Below, one piece after another: positions 10,234 to 19,320 of a DNA stretch of 64,000 bases. Location of the stretch: NCBI RefSeq assembly GCF_021283545.2, contig NZ_CP128540.1:251501-315500 (forward strand), written 5' to 3'. The stretch is from Pseudomonas alloputida (GTDB taxonomy: Bacteria > Pseudomonadota > Gammaproteobacteria > Pseudomonadales > Pseudomonadaceae). A model generated the notes under the pieces. It ran no database searches. It saw nothing but the letters and a program-made list of their open reading frames with translations, and was not told the DNA's origin. The translations under genes were made by a program, and so were the position numbers. Position 1 is the first letter of the stretch. Every line of letters begins with the position of its first letter.

Positions 10234-11133
10234 ATGAGCGATTTGCCTGATACCGATTTCACCCAACGTTTCATCTTCGACGAGCGCGATGTGCGCGGCG
10301 AGTGGGTGTCTCTCGATGACAGCTACGCCGCGGTGTTGGCGCGTCATGAGTACCCCCAGCCGGTCCAGGTGCTGCTCGGCGAGTTGATGGCCGCCACCGC
10401 CTTGCTGGTGGGTGCAATGAAGTTCGATGGCCTGCTGATTCTGCAGGCGCGTTCGGCCGGGCCGATTCCGCTGCTGATGGTGGAATGTTCCAGTGAGCGC
10501 GAGATTCGTGGCATGGCCCGCTACGAAGCGGACCAGATTCCGGCTGGTGCCACCCTGTCGCAGCTGATGCCCGACGGCCACCTGACCCTGACCATCGACC
10601 CGGTCAAGGGCCAGCGCTACCAGGGGACCGTCGACCTCGATGGCGCCAACCTGTCTGAATGTTTCACCAACTACTTCGTCCAGTCGCAGCAGCTCAATAC
10701 CCGTTTCTGGCTCAATGCCCAAGGCGGCAAGGCCCGTGGGCTATTGCTGCAGCAACTGCCACGTGATCGCCAGCCGGATGATGAAGAGCGCGAAGACAGC
10801 TGGCAGCATGTGGTCGCCCTGGCCAAGACACTCAAGCCTGAAGAGTGGACAGAGGGCAACGAAACACTGCTGCACCGCCTGTATCACGAAGACGCCGTGC
10901 GCCTGTTCGATATCCAGCCACTGCGCTTCAATTGCAGCTGTTCGCGGGAACGCTCCGGCAATGCGCTGGTCAGTCTGGGCGAGCACGACGCCAAGGCGCT
11001 GGTGGACGAATGTGGCGGGACGGTAGAGATCGATTGCCAGTTCTGCAACGAGCGCTACTTCTTCGATGCCAGCGATGTGGCGCAATTGTTTGCGGGTGGC
11101 GGTACTGACGTGGCCTCAGAAACTCGTCACTGA
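10234..11133 (+). CDS. hslO: Redox-regulated chaperonin Hsp33
   Basis: 299 aa. The C-terminal zinc centre is complete: FNCSCS (C-X-C) and [10 protein letters not shown] (C-X2-C). Oxidation of these cysteines activates the holdase. The N-terminal core ([20 protein letters not shown]) and [21 protein letters not shown] are typical of Hsp33. It acts in the cytoplasm during oxidative and heat stress. pckA follows after a terminator. Confidence 0.95.
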   Translation: MSDLPDTDFTQRFIFDERDVRGEWVSLDDSYAAVLARHEYPQPVQVLLGELMAATALLVGAMKFDGLLILQARSAGPIPLLMVECSSEREIRGMARYEADQIPAGATLSQLMPDGHLTLTIDPVKGQRYQGTVDLDGANLSECFTNYFVQSQQLNTRFWLNAQGGKARGLLLQQLPRDRQPDDEEREDSWQHVVALAKTLKPEEWTEGNETLLHRLYHEDAVRLFDIQPLRFNCSCSRERSGNALVSLGEHDAKALVDECGGTVEIDCQFCNERYFFDASDVAQLFAGGGTDVASETRH

Positions 11134-11154
11134 AACGTTAAATCACAGGATAAT

Positions 11155-11208
11155 CTCCTGTCGAATTGCGCAAAAGCGCAGTTCTGACAGGAGGGGCCTA
11201 CTTTTTTT
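11155..11208 (+). terminator. Rho-independent terminator after hslO
   Basis: An outer stem CTCCTGTC/GACAGGAG encloses an inner TTGCGC/GCGCA stem (11155-11193). A run of seven T follows at 11202-11208. Confidence 0.65.
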
Positions 11209-11312
11209 GGGCGTTTCTGGCATAATCCGGCCACTTTTTTCGCTGTAGTAGTTTTTTCAAGACAACTACAAAACGTTTGGAGCACTCGGCCTCGGGCCGG
11301 ATGGGGTATCTC

Positions 11313-12854
11313 ATGACGCAAGCCAACAACACCGTGTACACCGACCTGAGCGTCGATGAGCTGGTAAAAGAAGCGCTGCAACGCGGTGAAGGCGTACTAG
11401 CCGATACTGGCGCACTGGTCGTGGAGACTGGTCACCGTACCGGCCGTTCGCCGGCTGACCGTTTCATCGTCGAAGAACCTTCCACCCAGGACGCCATTTC
11501 CTGGGGCCCGATCAACCGCAAGTTCCCGGCCGACAAGTTCGATGCCCTGTGGGCTCGCGTCGAGGCGTTCAACAACGCCCAGGATCACTTCGTTTCCTAT
11601 GTTCACGTAGGGGCCGCAGCCGAGCACTACCTGCCGGTGAAGATGACCACCCAGACTGCCTGGCAGAACCTGTTCGGTCGTTGCCTGTTCATCAACCCGG
11701 AGCAGTTCAACCCGGCTGGCCGCGACCAATGGCAGATCCTCAACGTCGCCAACTTCGTGTGCGAGCCTGAGCGTGACGGCACCAACTCCGACGGTTGCGT
11801 GATCATCAACTTCGCTCAGAAGAAAGTGCTGATCGCTGGCATGCGCTACGCCGGCGAAATGAAGAAAGCCATGTTCTCGGTGCAGAACTTCCTGCTGCCG
11901 GCTGCCGATGTACTGCCTATGCACTGCGCGGCCAACATCGGCGAAGAAGGCGATGTGACCTTGTTCTTCGGCCTGTCCGGCACTGGCAAGACTACCCTTT
12001 CGGCTGACGAAAGCCGTTACCTGATCGGTGACGACGAGCACGGTTGGGGCGAAGGCGTTGTCTTCAACATGGAAGGCGGCTGCTACGCCAAGTGCATCGA
12101 CCTGTCCGAGAAGAACGAGCCGGTCATCTGGAAAGCCATCAAGCACGGCGCAGTACTGGAAAACGTCGTTCTCGACGCCAACAAGCACGCCGACTACACC
12201 GATGTCAGCCTGACTCAGAACAGCCGTGCGGCCTACCCGCTGGAGCACGTTGCCAAGCGTTCGGAAGCGAACCTGGGCGGCGAGCCTAACGCAGTGATCT
12301 TCCTCACCTGCGACCTGACAGGTGTTCTGCCTCCGGTTTCGATCCTGAACAACGAGCAGGCGGCCTACCACTTCCTGTCCGGCTACACCGCGCTGGTCGG
12401 TTCCACTGAAATGGGTTCTGGCGGCGGCATCAAGTCGACCTTCTCCACCTGCTTCGGCGCACCGTTCTTCCCGCGTCCGGCTGGCGAGTACGCCGAGCTG
12501 CTGATCAAGCGTATCAACGGCTTCAACTCCAAGGTCTACCTGGTCAACACCGGCTGGACCGGTGGTGGCTACGGCGTTGGCAAGCGCTTCAGCATCCCCA
12601 CCACCCGTGCCGTGATCGCTGCAATCCAGAGCGGCGCACTGGTCGGTGCCGAAACCGAGCACCTGGACATCATCAACCTGGACGTGCCGAAGGCCGTTCC
12701 GGGCGTTGAAACCGAACTGCTCAACCCGCGCACCAACTGGGCTGACAAAGCGGCCTACGACGAGGCTGCCAAAGGTCTGGCCAAGCTGTTCATCGAAAAC
12801 TTCAAGAAGTTCGAAGTTTCCGACGCCATCAAGGCCGCTGGCCCGCAGCTGTAA
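11313..12854 (+). CDS. pckA: Phosphoenolpyruvate carboxykinase (ATP)
   Basis: 513 aa. It converts oxaloacetate and ATP to phosphoenolpyruvate, CO2 and ADP, opening gluconeogenesis. Visible motifs are the P-loop [11 protein letters not shown] (about residue 230), the upstream [12 protein letters not shown] and the ring of conserved basic residues in [16 protein letters not shown]. The start [13 protein letters not shown] is preferred over an upstream in-frame codon. A CATAAT -10-like box lies near 11219. A strong terminator follows. Confidence 0.97.
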   Translation: MTQANNTVYTDLSVDELVKEALQRGEGVLADTGALVVETGHRTGRSPADRFIVEEPSTQDAISWGPINRKFPADKFDALWARVEAFNNAQDHFVSYVHVGAAAEHYLPVKMTTQTAWQNLFGRCLFINPEQFNPAGRDQWQILNVANFVCEPERDGTNSDGCVIINFAQKKVLIAGMRYAGEMKKAMFSVQNFLLPAADVLPMHCAANIGEEGDVTLFFGLSGTGKTTLSADESRYLIGDDEHGWGEGVVFNMEGGCYAKCIDLSEKNEPVIWKAIKHGAVLENVVLDANKHADYTDVSLTQNSRAAYPLEHVAKRSEANLGGEPNAVIFLTCDLTGVLPPVSILNNEQAAYHFLSGYTALVGSTEMGSGGGIKSTFSTCFGAPFFPRPAGEYAELLIKRINGFNSKVYLVNTGWTGGGYGVGKRFSIPTTRAVIAAIQSGALVGAETEHLDIINLDVPKAVPGVETELLNPRTNWADKAAYDEAAKGLAKLFIENFKKFEVSDAIKAAGPQL

Positions 12855-12875
12855 GCCGAGCTCAGCCGCAACGAG

Positions 12876-12903
12876 AAAGCCGCCCCCAGGGGCGGCTTTT
12901 TTG
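12876..12903 (+). terminator. Rho-independent terminator after pckA
   Basis: Stem AAAGCCGCC/GGCGGCTTT with a short C/G-rich loop, followed by a T run. It lies 22 bases after the pckA stop. Confidence 0.9.
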
Positions 12904-13002
12904 TGGGTTAGGGCTTGCCCGCGAAGGGGCCCGCATAGGCAGCGAAAGTCTGGTTTTTCTGTTTCACTGTCAGCATCCATTGCGAAGACAAGAGCCAGCC
13001 AG

Positions 13003-13443
13003 ATGACCGAAGCCCCTCAGCGCACTGCCTTCTCCCACTTCCACCCGATCCTTACCCGCCCCCAGGACAACGACCTGAACGGCCACATCGCCGGTGCAAC
13101 GGTGCACGGTTTTTTCGAAACCGCGATCCAGGCGTTTCTCGTCGAGCAGGCTGAACTGGACCTGCGGCACGGTGAACTGGCCGCCTTCGTGGTCAGTTCT
13201 GCTGCGGATTTCTACGCGCTACCGGGCTTCCCGGACTTGTTGGAAGTGGGGTTGGGAGTGACGCGTCTGGCGGGCAGCACGGTAGAGTACCGGCTGGCGC
13301 TGTACCGTCCGGGCGAATCGGACGCATGCGCGGCAGGCACGGTGGTGCAGGTGTTCATCGAGCGCGCCAGTGGCCGGCCTGTGGCGTTGCCAGAGGCGCT
13401 GCAGGTGATCCTGTCCGGCCTCGTGCTGGAGCGGCAGGCATAA
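13003..13443 (+). CDS. YbgC/4HBT-type acyl-CoA thioesterase
   Basis: 146-aa hotdog protein. The active-site region RPQDNDLNGHIAGATVHGFFE matches the thioester-hydrolase pattern (Asp, Asn and His ahead of the long helix), here with D-L-N-G-H in place of the usual D-x-x-G-H-V-N. The substrate is unknown. It starts at the ATG at 13003; the open frame extends well upstream into pckA but that part is out of family. A terminator shared with the convergent glycine-zipper gene follows. Confidence 0.82.
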   Translation: MTEAPQRTAFSHFHPILTRPQDNDLNGHIAGATVHGFFETAIQAFLVEQAELDLRHGELAAFVVSSAADFYALPGFPDLLEVGLGVTRLAGSTVEYRLALYRPGESDACAAGTVVQVFIERASGRPVALPEALQVILSGLVLERQA

Positions 13444-13444
13444 A

Positions 13445-13475
13445 AAAGCCCCGCTGGCAGGGGCGGGGCTTTTGT
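13445..13475. terminator. Bidirectional terminator
   Basis: Stem AAGCCCCGC/GCGGGGCTT flanked by A-rich and T-rich tracts. It lies between the convergent thioesterase and glycine-zipper genes. Confidence 0.85.
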
Positions 13476-13499
13476 TGCCGGGGGCAGGGCCCTCAGGCG

Positions 13500-13982
13500 T
13501 TAGTCGCGCCAGTGGCGCTTGTGCTTGCGGTGGCCATAATGGTGACCACGGTCCCAGTGACGACGGTCGTCGTCGTAGCCGCGACGATAGCGGCGGCCAT
13601 CGCGGTAATCGTCTTTGTCGGCCTCTTTGCCCAGGTAGTTACCCAGCGCACCACCGGCACCACCGCCGGCTGCCGCGCCAATGTAGCTACCCGTGGTGCC
13701 GCCCACGGAGCGACCGACCACGTTACCACCTGCAGCGCCCAGCGCGCCGCCGATAGCGGCCTCACCACGCTGGCGTTTGTCTGCGCCCAGGGCGCCACCT
13801 GCTGCACCGCCCAGACCGGCACCAATGGCGCCGCCGGTGCTGCCACCGATGGAGTTGCCCACGACAGAGCCCAGTACCCCACCCAATGCGCCGCCAATGC
13901 CGGCCTCGGTGGTGCCGCCTGCCATGGCAACGCCGCTGAGCAAGCTGAAAGACAACAACAGAATCGAGGAGTACTTCTTCAT
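13500..13982 (-). CDS. Glycine-zipper envelope protein
   Basis: 160 aa with a clear signal peptide (MKKYSSILLLSFSLLSGVAMA, cleavage after AMA). Residues about 25-120 are repeated Gly/Ala zippers (GGALGGVLGSVVGNSIGG and similar), typical of glycine-zipper or Rick_17kDa-like outer-membrane-associated proteins. The C-terminus is strongly basic and aromatic-rich (RRGYDDDRRHWDRGHHYG). The function is unknown; such proteins often affect envelope integrity. The start at 13982 has GAGG upstream. The high GC and repeats create long spurious frames on the opposite strand. Confidence 0.85.
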   Translation of the reverse strand: MKKYSSILLLSFSLLSGVAMAGGTTEAGIGGALGGVLGSVVGNSIGGSTGGAIGAGLGGAAGGALGADKRQRGEAAIGGALGAAGGNVVGRSVGGTTGSYIGAAAGGGAGGALGNYLGKEADKDDYRDGRRYRRGYDDDRRHWDRGHHYGHRKHKRHWRD

Positions 13983-14139
13983 CAAGAGAGCCTCATAGGG
14001 ATGACGAGGCGAATTTGAGGCTAAGAGGCGTGGCTGGCAACGGAAATCCGACGAGTAACACGAGTTGTACACAATTCTCTAACTTGCTGTATTTACTATG
14101 AAACTTTATCGTTTTCAGGCTGTCTGAGACCTTTATGAC

Positions 14140-14176
14140 AAAGCCCTGAGCCGCCACGGAACAGGGCTTTTTTCGT
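14140..14176 (+). terminator. Hairpin with plus-strand T-tail
   Basis: Stem AAAGCCCTG/CAGGGCTTT, then TTTTCGTTTTT on the plus strand. The neighbouring genes are on the minus strand, so a plus-strand terminator has no obvious gene upstream. Read leftward, the T-tract is weak, but it could still terminate the oxidoreductase gene. Confidence 0.55.
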
Positions 14177-14178
14177 TT

Positions 14179-16524
14179 TTAAAGGATACGCCCGTCCTCG
14201 CGCGCACGCTCCAGCTTGATGGCAATGAACTTCGATGTCGGCGTATGGCTACCCACGCCAATGCTCTCCAGCGGCACCAGCGGGTTCACCTCCGGGTAAT
14301 ATGCCGCCGCCTGCCCGGCAGGTATGTCGAAGGCCAGCAGGGTAAAGCCTTGCACCCGGCGCACATGTTCATCCCCCCACAGCGAAACGATGTCGACCTT
14401 CTGCCCCGGCTGGAAGCCCAGGCGGATGATGTCGGCTTCGTTGGCGAACAGCACCTCGCGCTGGCCACGCACGCCGCGGTAGCGGTCGTCCAGGCCGTAG
14501 ATAGTGGTGTTGTACTGATCGTGCGAGCGCATCGATTGCATGATCAAGTCTGGCAACTGGCCGCTGGCGCGTACGCGTTCGTCAAGCAGCGTGTCGGGCA
14601 GCAGGTTGGCCTTGAAGTTGGCGCGGCCGGTGCTGGTCGCCCATTCGCGGCTGGCCGCGCTGTTGCCCAGATAGAAGCCGCCCGGATTACGCAGGCGCTG
14701 GTTAAAGCCGCTGAAACCGGGAATGGTGTCGCCGATCAGGTCGCGGATGCGGTCGTAGTCGGCCACCAGCCAGTGCCAGTCTACCGGTTGTTTGCCCAGC
14801 GTGGCGGCAGCGATGCCGGCGATCACCGCAGGCTCCGAGCGCATTTGCGTCGACAGCGGCTTGAGCTGGCCGTTGGAGGCATGGACCATGCTGAACGAGT
14901 CTTCCACCGTGACTGCCTGCGGCCCGTCGGCCTGCAGGTCGATGTCGGTGCGGCCCAGGCATGGCAGGATCAGTGCCTGCTTGCCATGGACCAGGTGGCT
15001 ACGGTTGAGCTTGGTGCTGATGTGCACGGTCAGCTCGCAGTTGCGCAGCGCCTGGGCGGTACGCTCGGTGTCGGGTGTGGCTTGGGCGAAGTTGCCGCCC
15101 AAGCCGATGAAAACCTTGGCCCGGCCATCGAGCATCGCATGAATGGCTTCGACGGTGTTATGGCCATTGCGCCGCGGCACAGGGAAGCCAAAGCGCTTTT
15201 CGATGGCATCCAGCAGCGCCTCTGGCGGGCGCTCGTTGATGCCCATGGTGCGGTCACCCTGCACGTTGCTGTGGCCACGCACCGGGCACAGGCCGGCGCC
15301 GGGCACGCCGATGTTGCCACGCAGCATCTGCAGGTTGACGATTTCCTGAATGGTCGGCACCGAATGACGGTGTTGGGTGATGCCCATCGCCCAGCACATG
15401 ATCACACGCTTGCCCTGGCAGTACATGCGCGCGGCCAGTTCGATATCGGCCAAGGTCAGGCCGGACTGTGCCTGGATGTGCGACCACGGCGTGGCGTCCA
15501 CCACGGCCAGGTACTCATCGACGCCATGGCCATGTTCGGCGATAAAGGCGTGGTCGAACACGGCCGGTTCGCCGTTGGCCTGGGCTTCGCGTTCCCATTG
15601 CAGGACGAACTTGGCCATGCCGCGCAGCATCGCCATGTCGCCACCCAGGGCCGGGCGGAAGAAGGCGGTGTTGGTCGGGCGGTCACTGTTGGTCAGCATT
15701 TCCAGTGGGTTCTGGGGGTGCTGGAAGCGCTCCAGACCACGCTCCTTGAGCGGGTTGATGCACACCACCTGGGCGCCACGCTTTACCGCATCACGCAGTG
15801 GGTCGAGCATGCGCGGGTGATTGGTGCCGGGGTTCTGGCCCCAGACAAAAATGGCGTCGGCGTGCTCGAAGTCGTCGAAGGTGACTGTACCTTTGCCGAC
15901 CCCGACGCTTTGCCCCAACGCCACGCCGCTGGCCTCATGGCACATGTTCGAGCAGTCAGGGAAGTTGTTGGTGCCGTAGGCGCGCACGAACAGTTGGTAC
16001 AGGTACGCCGCTTCGTTGCTGGCACGTCCCGAGGTATAGAATTCGGCCTGGTCAGGGTTGGCCAGCTTGTTCAGTTCGCGGGCGATCAGGGCGAAGGCGG
16101 CATCCCAGCTGATCGGCAGGTAACGGTCGCTGGGTGCGTCGTAGACCATCGGTTCGGTCAGGCGCCCTTGGTACTCCAGCCAGTAGTCGCTCTGCTGCAG
16201 CAGCGAGGTGACGCTGTAACGGGCGAAGAAGGCTGCATCGACACGGCGCTTGGTAGCTTCCCAGTTCACCGCCTTGGCGCCGTTCTCGCAGAACTTGACC
16301 ATGCCGCTTTCCGGGGAGTCCCCCCAGGCGCAGCCGGGGCAGTCGAAACCGCCGTTCTGGTTGGTCTTGAGCAGGGCGCGAATGTTCTTCAGCGCATTAT
16401 CGCTGCCGACCCAGGCCTTGGCCACGCTACGCAGTGCGCCCCAACCGCCGGCGGGGCCGTGGTAGGGCTTGTAGCGAGGGGGGGAGGCTGGGGTGTTGTC
16501 CGGAAGTTGTTGGTACGAGGTCAC
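14179..16524 (-). CDS. YdeP-type molybdopterin oxidoreductase (FdhF-like)
   Basis: 781 aa from the GTG at 16524. The YdeP hallmark near the N-terminus is GPAGGWGALRSVAKAW followed by GFDCPGCAWGD. Conserved molybdopterin-family segments follow, such as FYTSGRASNEAAYLYQLF and GQNPGTNHPRML, with a C-terminal molydopterin-dinucleotide domain (FKANLLPDT, RSHDQYNTTIYGLDDR). E. coli YdeP is linked to acid resistance; the substrate here is unknown. It begins 5 bases after the fdhD stop on the same strand. That fits FdhD's role of supplying sulfur to the molybdenum cofactor of this kind of enzyme. Confidence 0.9.
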   Translation of the reverse strand: MTSYQQLPDNTPASPPRYKPYHGPAGGWGALRSVAKAWVGSDNALKNIRALLKTNQNGGFDCPGCAWGDSPESGMVKFCENGAKAVNWEATKRRVDAAFFARYSVTSLLQQSDYWLEYQGRLTEPMVYDAPSDRYLPISWDAAFALIARELNKLANPDQAEFYTSGRASNEAAYLYQLFVRAYGTNNFPDCSNMCHEASGVALGQSVGVGKGTVTFDDFEHADAIFVWGQNPGTNHPRMLDPLRDAVKRGAQVVCINPLKERGLERFQHPQNPLEMLTNSDRPTNTAFFRPALGGDMAMLRGMAKFVLQWEREAQANGEPAVFDHAFIAEHGHGVDEYLAVVDATPWSHIQAQSGLTLADIELAARMYCQGKRVIMCWAMGITQHRHSVPTIQEIVNLQMLRGNIGVPGAGLCPVRGHSNVQGDRTMGINERPPEALLDAIEKRFGFPVPRRNGHNTVEAIHAMLDGRAKVFIGLGGNFAQATPDTERTAQALRNCELTVHISTKLNRSHLVHGKQALILPCLGRTDIDLQADGPQAVTVEDSFSMVHASNGQLKPLSTQMRSEPAVIAGIAAATLGKQPVDWHWLVADYDRIRDLIGDTIPGFSGFNQRLRNPGGFYLGNSAASREWATSTGRANFKANLLPDTLLDERVRASGQLPDLIMQSMRSHDQYNTTIYGLDDRYRGVRGQREVLFANEADIIRLGFQPGQKVDIVSLWGDEHVRRVQGFTLLAFDIPAGQAAAYYPEVNPLVPLESIGVGSHTPTSKFIAIKLERAREDGRIL

Positions 16525-16529
16525 GACTG

Positions 16530-17360
16530 TTACGACTCCGCCGCTGGGCTGTAGACCCGCGGTGCGCTGTGCTTGGGCAAGTGGATAAGGTTGAGGTTGT
16601 GCTTGCGCGCCCATTGCAGGGCAAGGCCGGTGGGCGCCGACAGGCTGACCAGGGTCTGGATGCCGGCACGCAGTACTTTCTGGATCAGCTCGAGGCTGCA
16701 GCGGCTGGTGACGATGGCCAGGCCACCCTGGGTGTCGATGCGTTGTCGCAGCAGGGCGCCGATCAGTTTGTCGAGGGCGTTGTGCCGGCCGATGTCTTCG
16801 CGGCCAAGCAGCAGTTCGCCTTGGCGGTCCATGAACAATGCTGCATGCACGGCACCGCAATGCTGGCCCAGTGGCTGGAAGGCGTCGATGCGCTCGCGCA
16901 GGCCGACCAGCCACTGGGCCGGGGGCAGGGGCGCACCCGGCAACACGGCCAGATCCGGCAGTGCCTGCTCCAGTGCCTCGACCCCACACAGGCCGCAACC
17001 ACTGGTGCCGGCCAGTTGGCGGCGCTGGTTTTTCAGGTTCCAGAACGCCCGGCTGGAGATTTCCAGGTCGGCGTACAGTGCCGAGCCGCTGCCGGAGAGC
17101 TTGAGGTCGTAGATTTCTGCGGTGCCTTCGACAATGCCGCTGCCGACGCTGAAACCGACGGCGAAGTCTTCCAGATCGGTAGGGCTGACCAGCATCACTG
17201 CCTGGTTGAGGCCGTTATAGACAATGGCCAGGGCCACTTCCTCGGCCAGCGGGGTGCTGTCGCGTTTGGCGTCGCTGAGCTGGACGTAGTCGTAGGTGTT
17301 GCTGGCGGCGGGCATGGACAAGGGCGATGAGGCCGCGCAGACCGGAGGCTTGCTGTTCAT
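16530..17360 (-). CDS. fdhD: Formate dehydrogenase accessory sulfurtransferase FdhD
   Basis: 276 aa. It passes sulfur to the molybdenum cofactor of formate-dehydrogenase-type enzymes. The conserved CxxC is in SGCGLCGVE (about residue 145); the segment LLGREDIGRHNALDKLIG is a family signature. It forms a two-gene unit with the oxidoreductase that follows. No iron-sulfur or cytochrome subunits of a classical formate dehydrogenase are adjacent. Confidence 0.94.
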   Translation of the reverse strand: MNSKPPVCAASSPLSMPAASNTYDYVQLSDAKRDSTPLAEEVALAIVYNGLNQAVMLVSPTDLEDFAVGFSVGSGIVEGTAEIYDLKLSGSGSALYADLEISSRAFWNLKNQRRQLAGTSGCGLCGVEALEQALPDLAVLPGAPLPPAQWLVGLRERIDAFQPLGQHCGAVHAALFMDRQGELLLGREDIGRHNALDKLIGALLRQRIDTQGGLAIVTSRCSLELIQKVLRAGIQTLVSLSAPTGLALQWARKHNLNLIHLPKHSAPRVYSPAAES

Positions 17361-17535
17361 CGGGGCGCTGAATACCGGCGGCTTTCTGATAGCACAAGCC
17401 TAGGCGCGTGGGCCGGCGGCGTCTAATCGCTAGGGTCTATGCCTTGATAGACCGCGTCGATTGGTCGCGCAGGGCGGAAGTGGTAAAGCTGACCTAGACT
17501 CCTGTGTCCAAGGTTTCGTCAACAAGGAGAGCGCA

Positions 17536-17976
17536 ATGAGCCTGTTCAGTTTCGTGAAGGAAGCCGGCGAGAAGTTGATCGACCTGCTGACCCCTGGCAA
17601 CGCCAATGCCGAGGAGCAGCTAAAGAAACACGTGGAAGCTGTTGGCCTGGGCAACCCCAACATCACCGCCACTGTAGAAGGAGACAAGATCATCCTCAAG
17701 GGTGAAGTGGCCAGCCAGGAAGAGAAGGAGAAGATCATCCTGGCGGCGGGCAACATCAGCGGCGTGGCCAGTGTCGAGGACCAGATCACCGTGACCGGGC
17801 CGGTAGTCCAGGCGGCAAGGTTCGTCACAGTGAAATCGGGCGACACACTTTCAGCCATTGCCATGGTCGTGTATGGCAATGCCAATCAGTACAACAAGAT
17901 TTTCGAGGCCAACAAGCCGATGCTCAAACACCCGGACAAGATCTATCCGGGGCAGGTGCTGCGTATTCCTGACTGA
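17536..17976 (+). CDS. BON and LysM domain protein (YgaU/Kbp-like)
   Basis: 146 aa. The N-terminal helix (SLFSFVKEAGEKLIDLL) is followed by a BON domain (VEAVGLGNPNITATVEGDKI, about residues 35-90) and a C-terminal LysM domain (FVTVKSGDTLSAIAMVVYG, ending YPGQVLRIPD). Length and layout match YgaU/Kbp, which in E. coli binds potassium and is induced by osmotic stress. There is no signal peptide. AAGGAGA precedes the ATG. It is divergent from fdhD across a short gap. Confidence 0.9.
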   Translation: MSLFSFVKEAGEKLIDLLTPGNANAEEQLKKHVEAVGLGNPNITATVEGDKIILKGEVASQEEKEKIILAAGNISGVASVEDQITVTGPVVQAARFVTVKSGDTLSAIAMVVYGNANQYNKIFEANKPMLKHPDKIYPGQVLRIPD

Positions 17977-17992
17977 TCGCTGAAGTCTGTAC

Positions 17993-18025
17993 AGGCCTCT
18001 TCGCGGGCGCGCCCGCGAATGGGGC
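17993..18025. repeat. REP element
   Basis: CCTCTTCGCGGGCGCGCCCGCGAA with an internal palindrome, lying between the convergent BON-LysM and yrfG genes. This is the P. putida-type REP core. Confidence 0.7.
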
Positions 18026-18026
18026 C

Positions 18027-18689
18027 TTACAGGCCTACCAGTAACTCCCGGTAATCCTCGACCGCCGCAAACTCTTCAGTATCCCGCGGCCCTGCTTTGC
18101 TATCCGGCTGGCGCACCGCCAGCAAGTGCCCCACACCAAACCGCCGTGCACTGCGCAGAATCGCCAGCGTGTCATCGATGAACAGGCTGCGTTCCGGTTC
18201 GAAGCCGATATCCGCCTGCAGGGCATCCCAAAACTGCGGGCTTTCCTTCGCGTAGCCATAGTCGTGCGAGCTGATCAGCCGCTCGAAGTATGGTGCCAGC
18301 TCCACCCGCTCCAGCTTCAGAGACAGCGAGTCACGGTGGGCATTGGTGATCATCACGACACGCTTGCCAGCCTGGCGAATCGCCGCCAGGAAGGTATCGG
18401 CATCCGGGCGCAGGGCAATCAGGTCGGCAATTTCCCGCTTCAGCTCGCGAATGGGCAGGCGTAGCTCGCGGCTCCAGAAGTCCAGGCAGTACCAGTTCAA
18501 TGTGCCGGCATTGCGTTCGAACAGCGGTTGCAGCTCCATTTCGGCCATGGCCCGGCTTACACCGTGCAGCTCGGCATAGCGCTGGGGCAGGTGGTCCAGC
18601 CAGAAGCGGTTGTCGTAATGCAGGTCGAGCAGGGTGCCATCCATGTCCAGCAGGACGGTATCGATGGCAGACCAGGGAAGAACAGGCAT
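18027..18689 (-). CDS. yrfG: GMP/IMP nucleotidase YrfG (HAD hydrolase)
   Basis: 220 aa. The HAD catalytic motif I is VLLDMDGTLLD (about residue 12), motif II VVMITNAH, and motif IV region LFIDDTLAILRSAR. The fold and order match YrfG nucleotidases, which remove phosphate from purine nucleotides. The start at 18689 fits family length; upstream codons would give an uncharacteristic extension. It is divergent from nudE, a common neighbour. Confidence 0.88.
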   Translation of the reverse strand: MPVLPWSAIDTVLLDMDGTLLDLHYDNRFWLDHLPQRYAELHGVSRAMAEMELQPLFERNAGTLNWYCLDFWSRELRLPIRELKREIADLIALRPDADTFLAAIRQAGKRVVMITNAHRDSLSLKLERVELAPYFERLISSHDYGYAKESPQFWDALQADIGFEPERSLFIDDTLAILRSARRFGVGHLLAVRQPDSKAGPRDTEEFAAVEDYRELLVGL

Positions 18690-18753
18690 GGGAAACTCTC
18701 GATCAGTCGGCAAGCCACGGTATAGTAACCCGTTCACGCCAAGGAGCCGCCCC

Positions 18754-19320
18754 ATGCGCCAGAAACCCACCGTACTCAGCCGCGAAATTGTCGCCAGTAG
18801 CCGCCTGTTCCGCGTCGAAGCCGTACAGCTGCGCTTCAGCAATGGTGCCGAGCGCACCTATGAGCGCCTGGTGGGCCGGGGTAACGGCTACGGCGCGGTG
18901 ATGATCGTGGCCATGCTCGATGCCGAGCACGCCGTGCTGGTGGAGGAATACTGCGGTGGCACCGATGAATACGAGCTGTCGTTGCCCAAGGGCCTGATCG
19001 AGCCGGGCGAAGACGTGCTGGCGGCAGCCGACCGGGAGCTCAAGGAAGAAGCCGGTTTTGGCGCACGCCAGCTGGAGCACCTGACGGAACTGTCGCTGTC
19101 GCCGGGCTACATGAGCCAGAAGATTCAGGTGGTGCTGGCCAGCGACCTGTACGAAGAGCGCCTGGAAGGCGACGAGCCCGAGCCGATGCGGGTCGACAAG
19201 GTCAACCTGCGTGAGTTGTCGGCCTTGGCCATGCATCCGCAGTTCACCGAGGGCCGCGCCCTGGCGGCGCTGTACCTGGCCCGTGACCTGCTGATTCAGC
19301 GGGGGCTGCTGGAGCTATGA
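18754..19320 (+). CDS. nudE: ADP-compounds hydrolase NudE
   Basis: 188 aa. The Nudix box is complete, from GLIEPGEDVLAAADREL to KEEAGFG (about residues 85-107). NudE hydrolyses ADP-ribose, NADH and Ap3A. AAGGAG lies at the right distance before the ATG. Its stop overlaps the start of cysQ (ATGA), so the two are coupled. Confidence 0.93.
   Translation: MRQKPTVLSREIVASSRLFRVEAVQLRFSNGAERTYERLVGRGNGYGAVMIVAMLDAEHAVLVEEYCGGTDEYELSLPKGLIEPGEDVLAAADRELKEEAGFGARQLEHLTELSLSPGYMSQKIQVVLASDLYEERLEGDEPEPMRVDKVNLRELSALAMHPQFTEGRALAALYLARDLLIQRGLLEL

Noticed and set aside
13326..14018. 230-aa plus-strand frame over the glycine-zipper gene
   Set aside because: It arises from the Gly/Ala repeat of the real minus-strand gene. 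The minus-strand product has a signal peptide and ribosome site.
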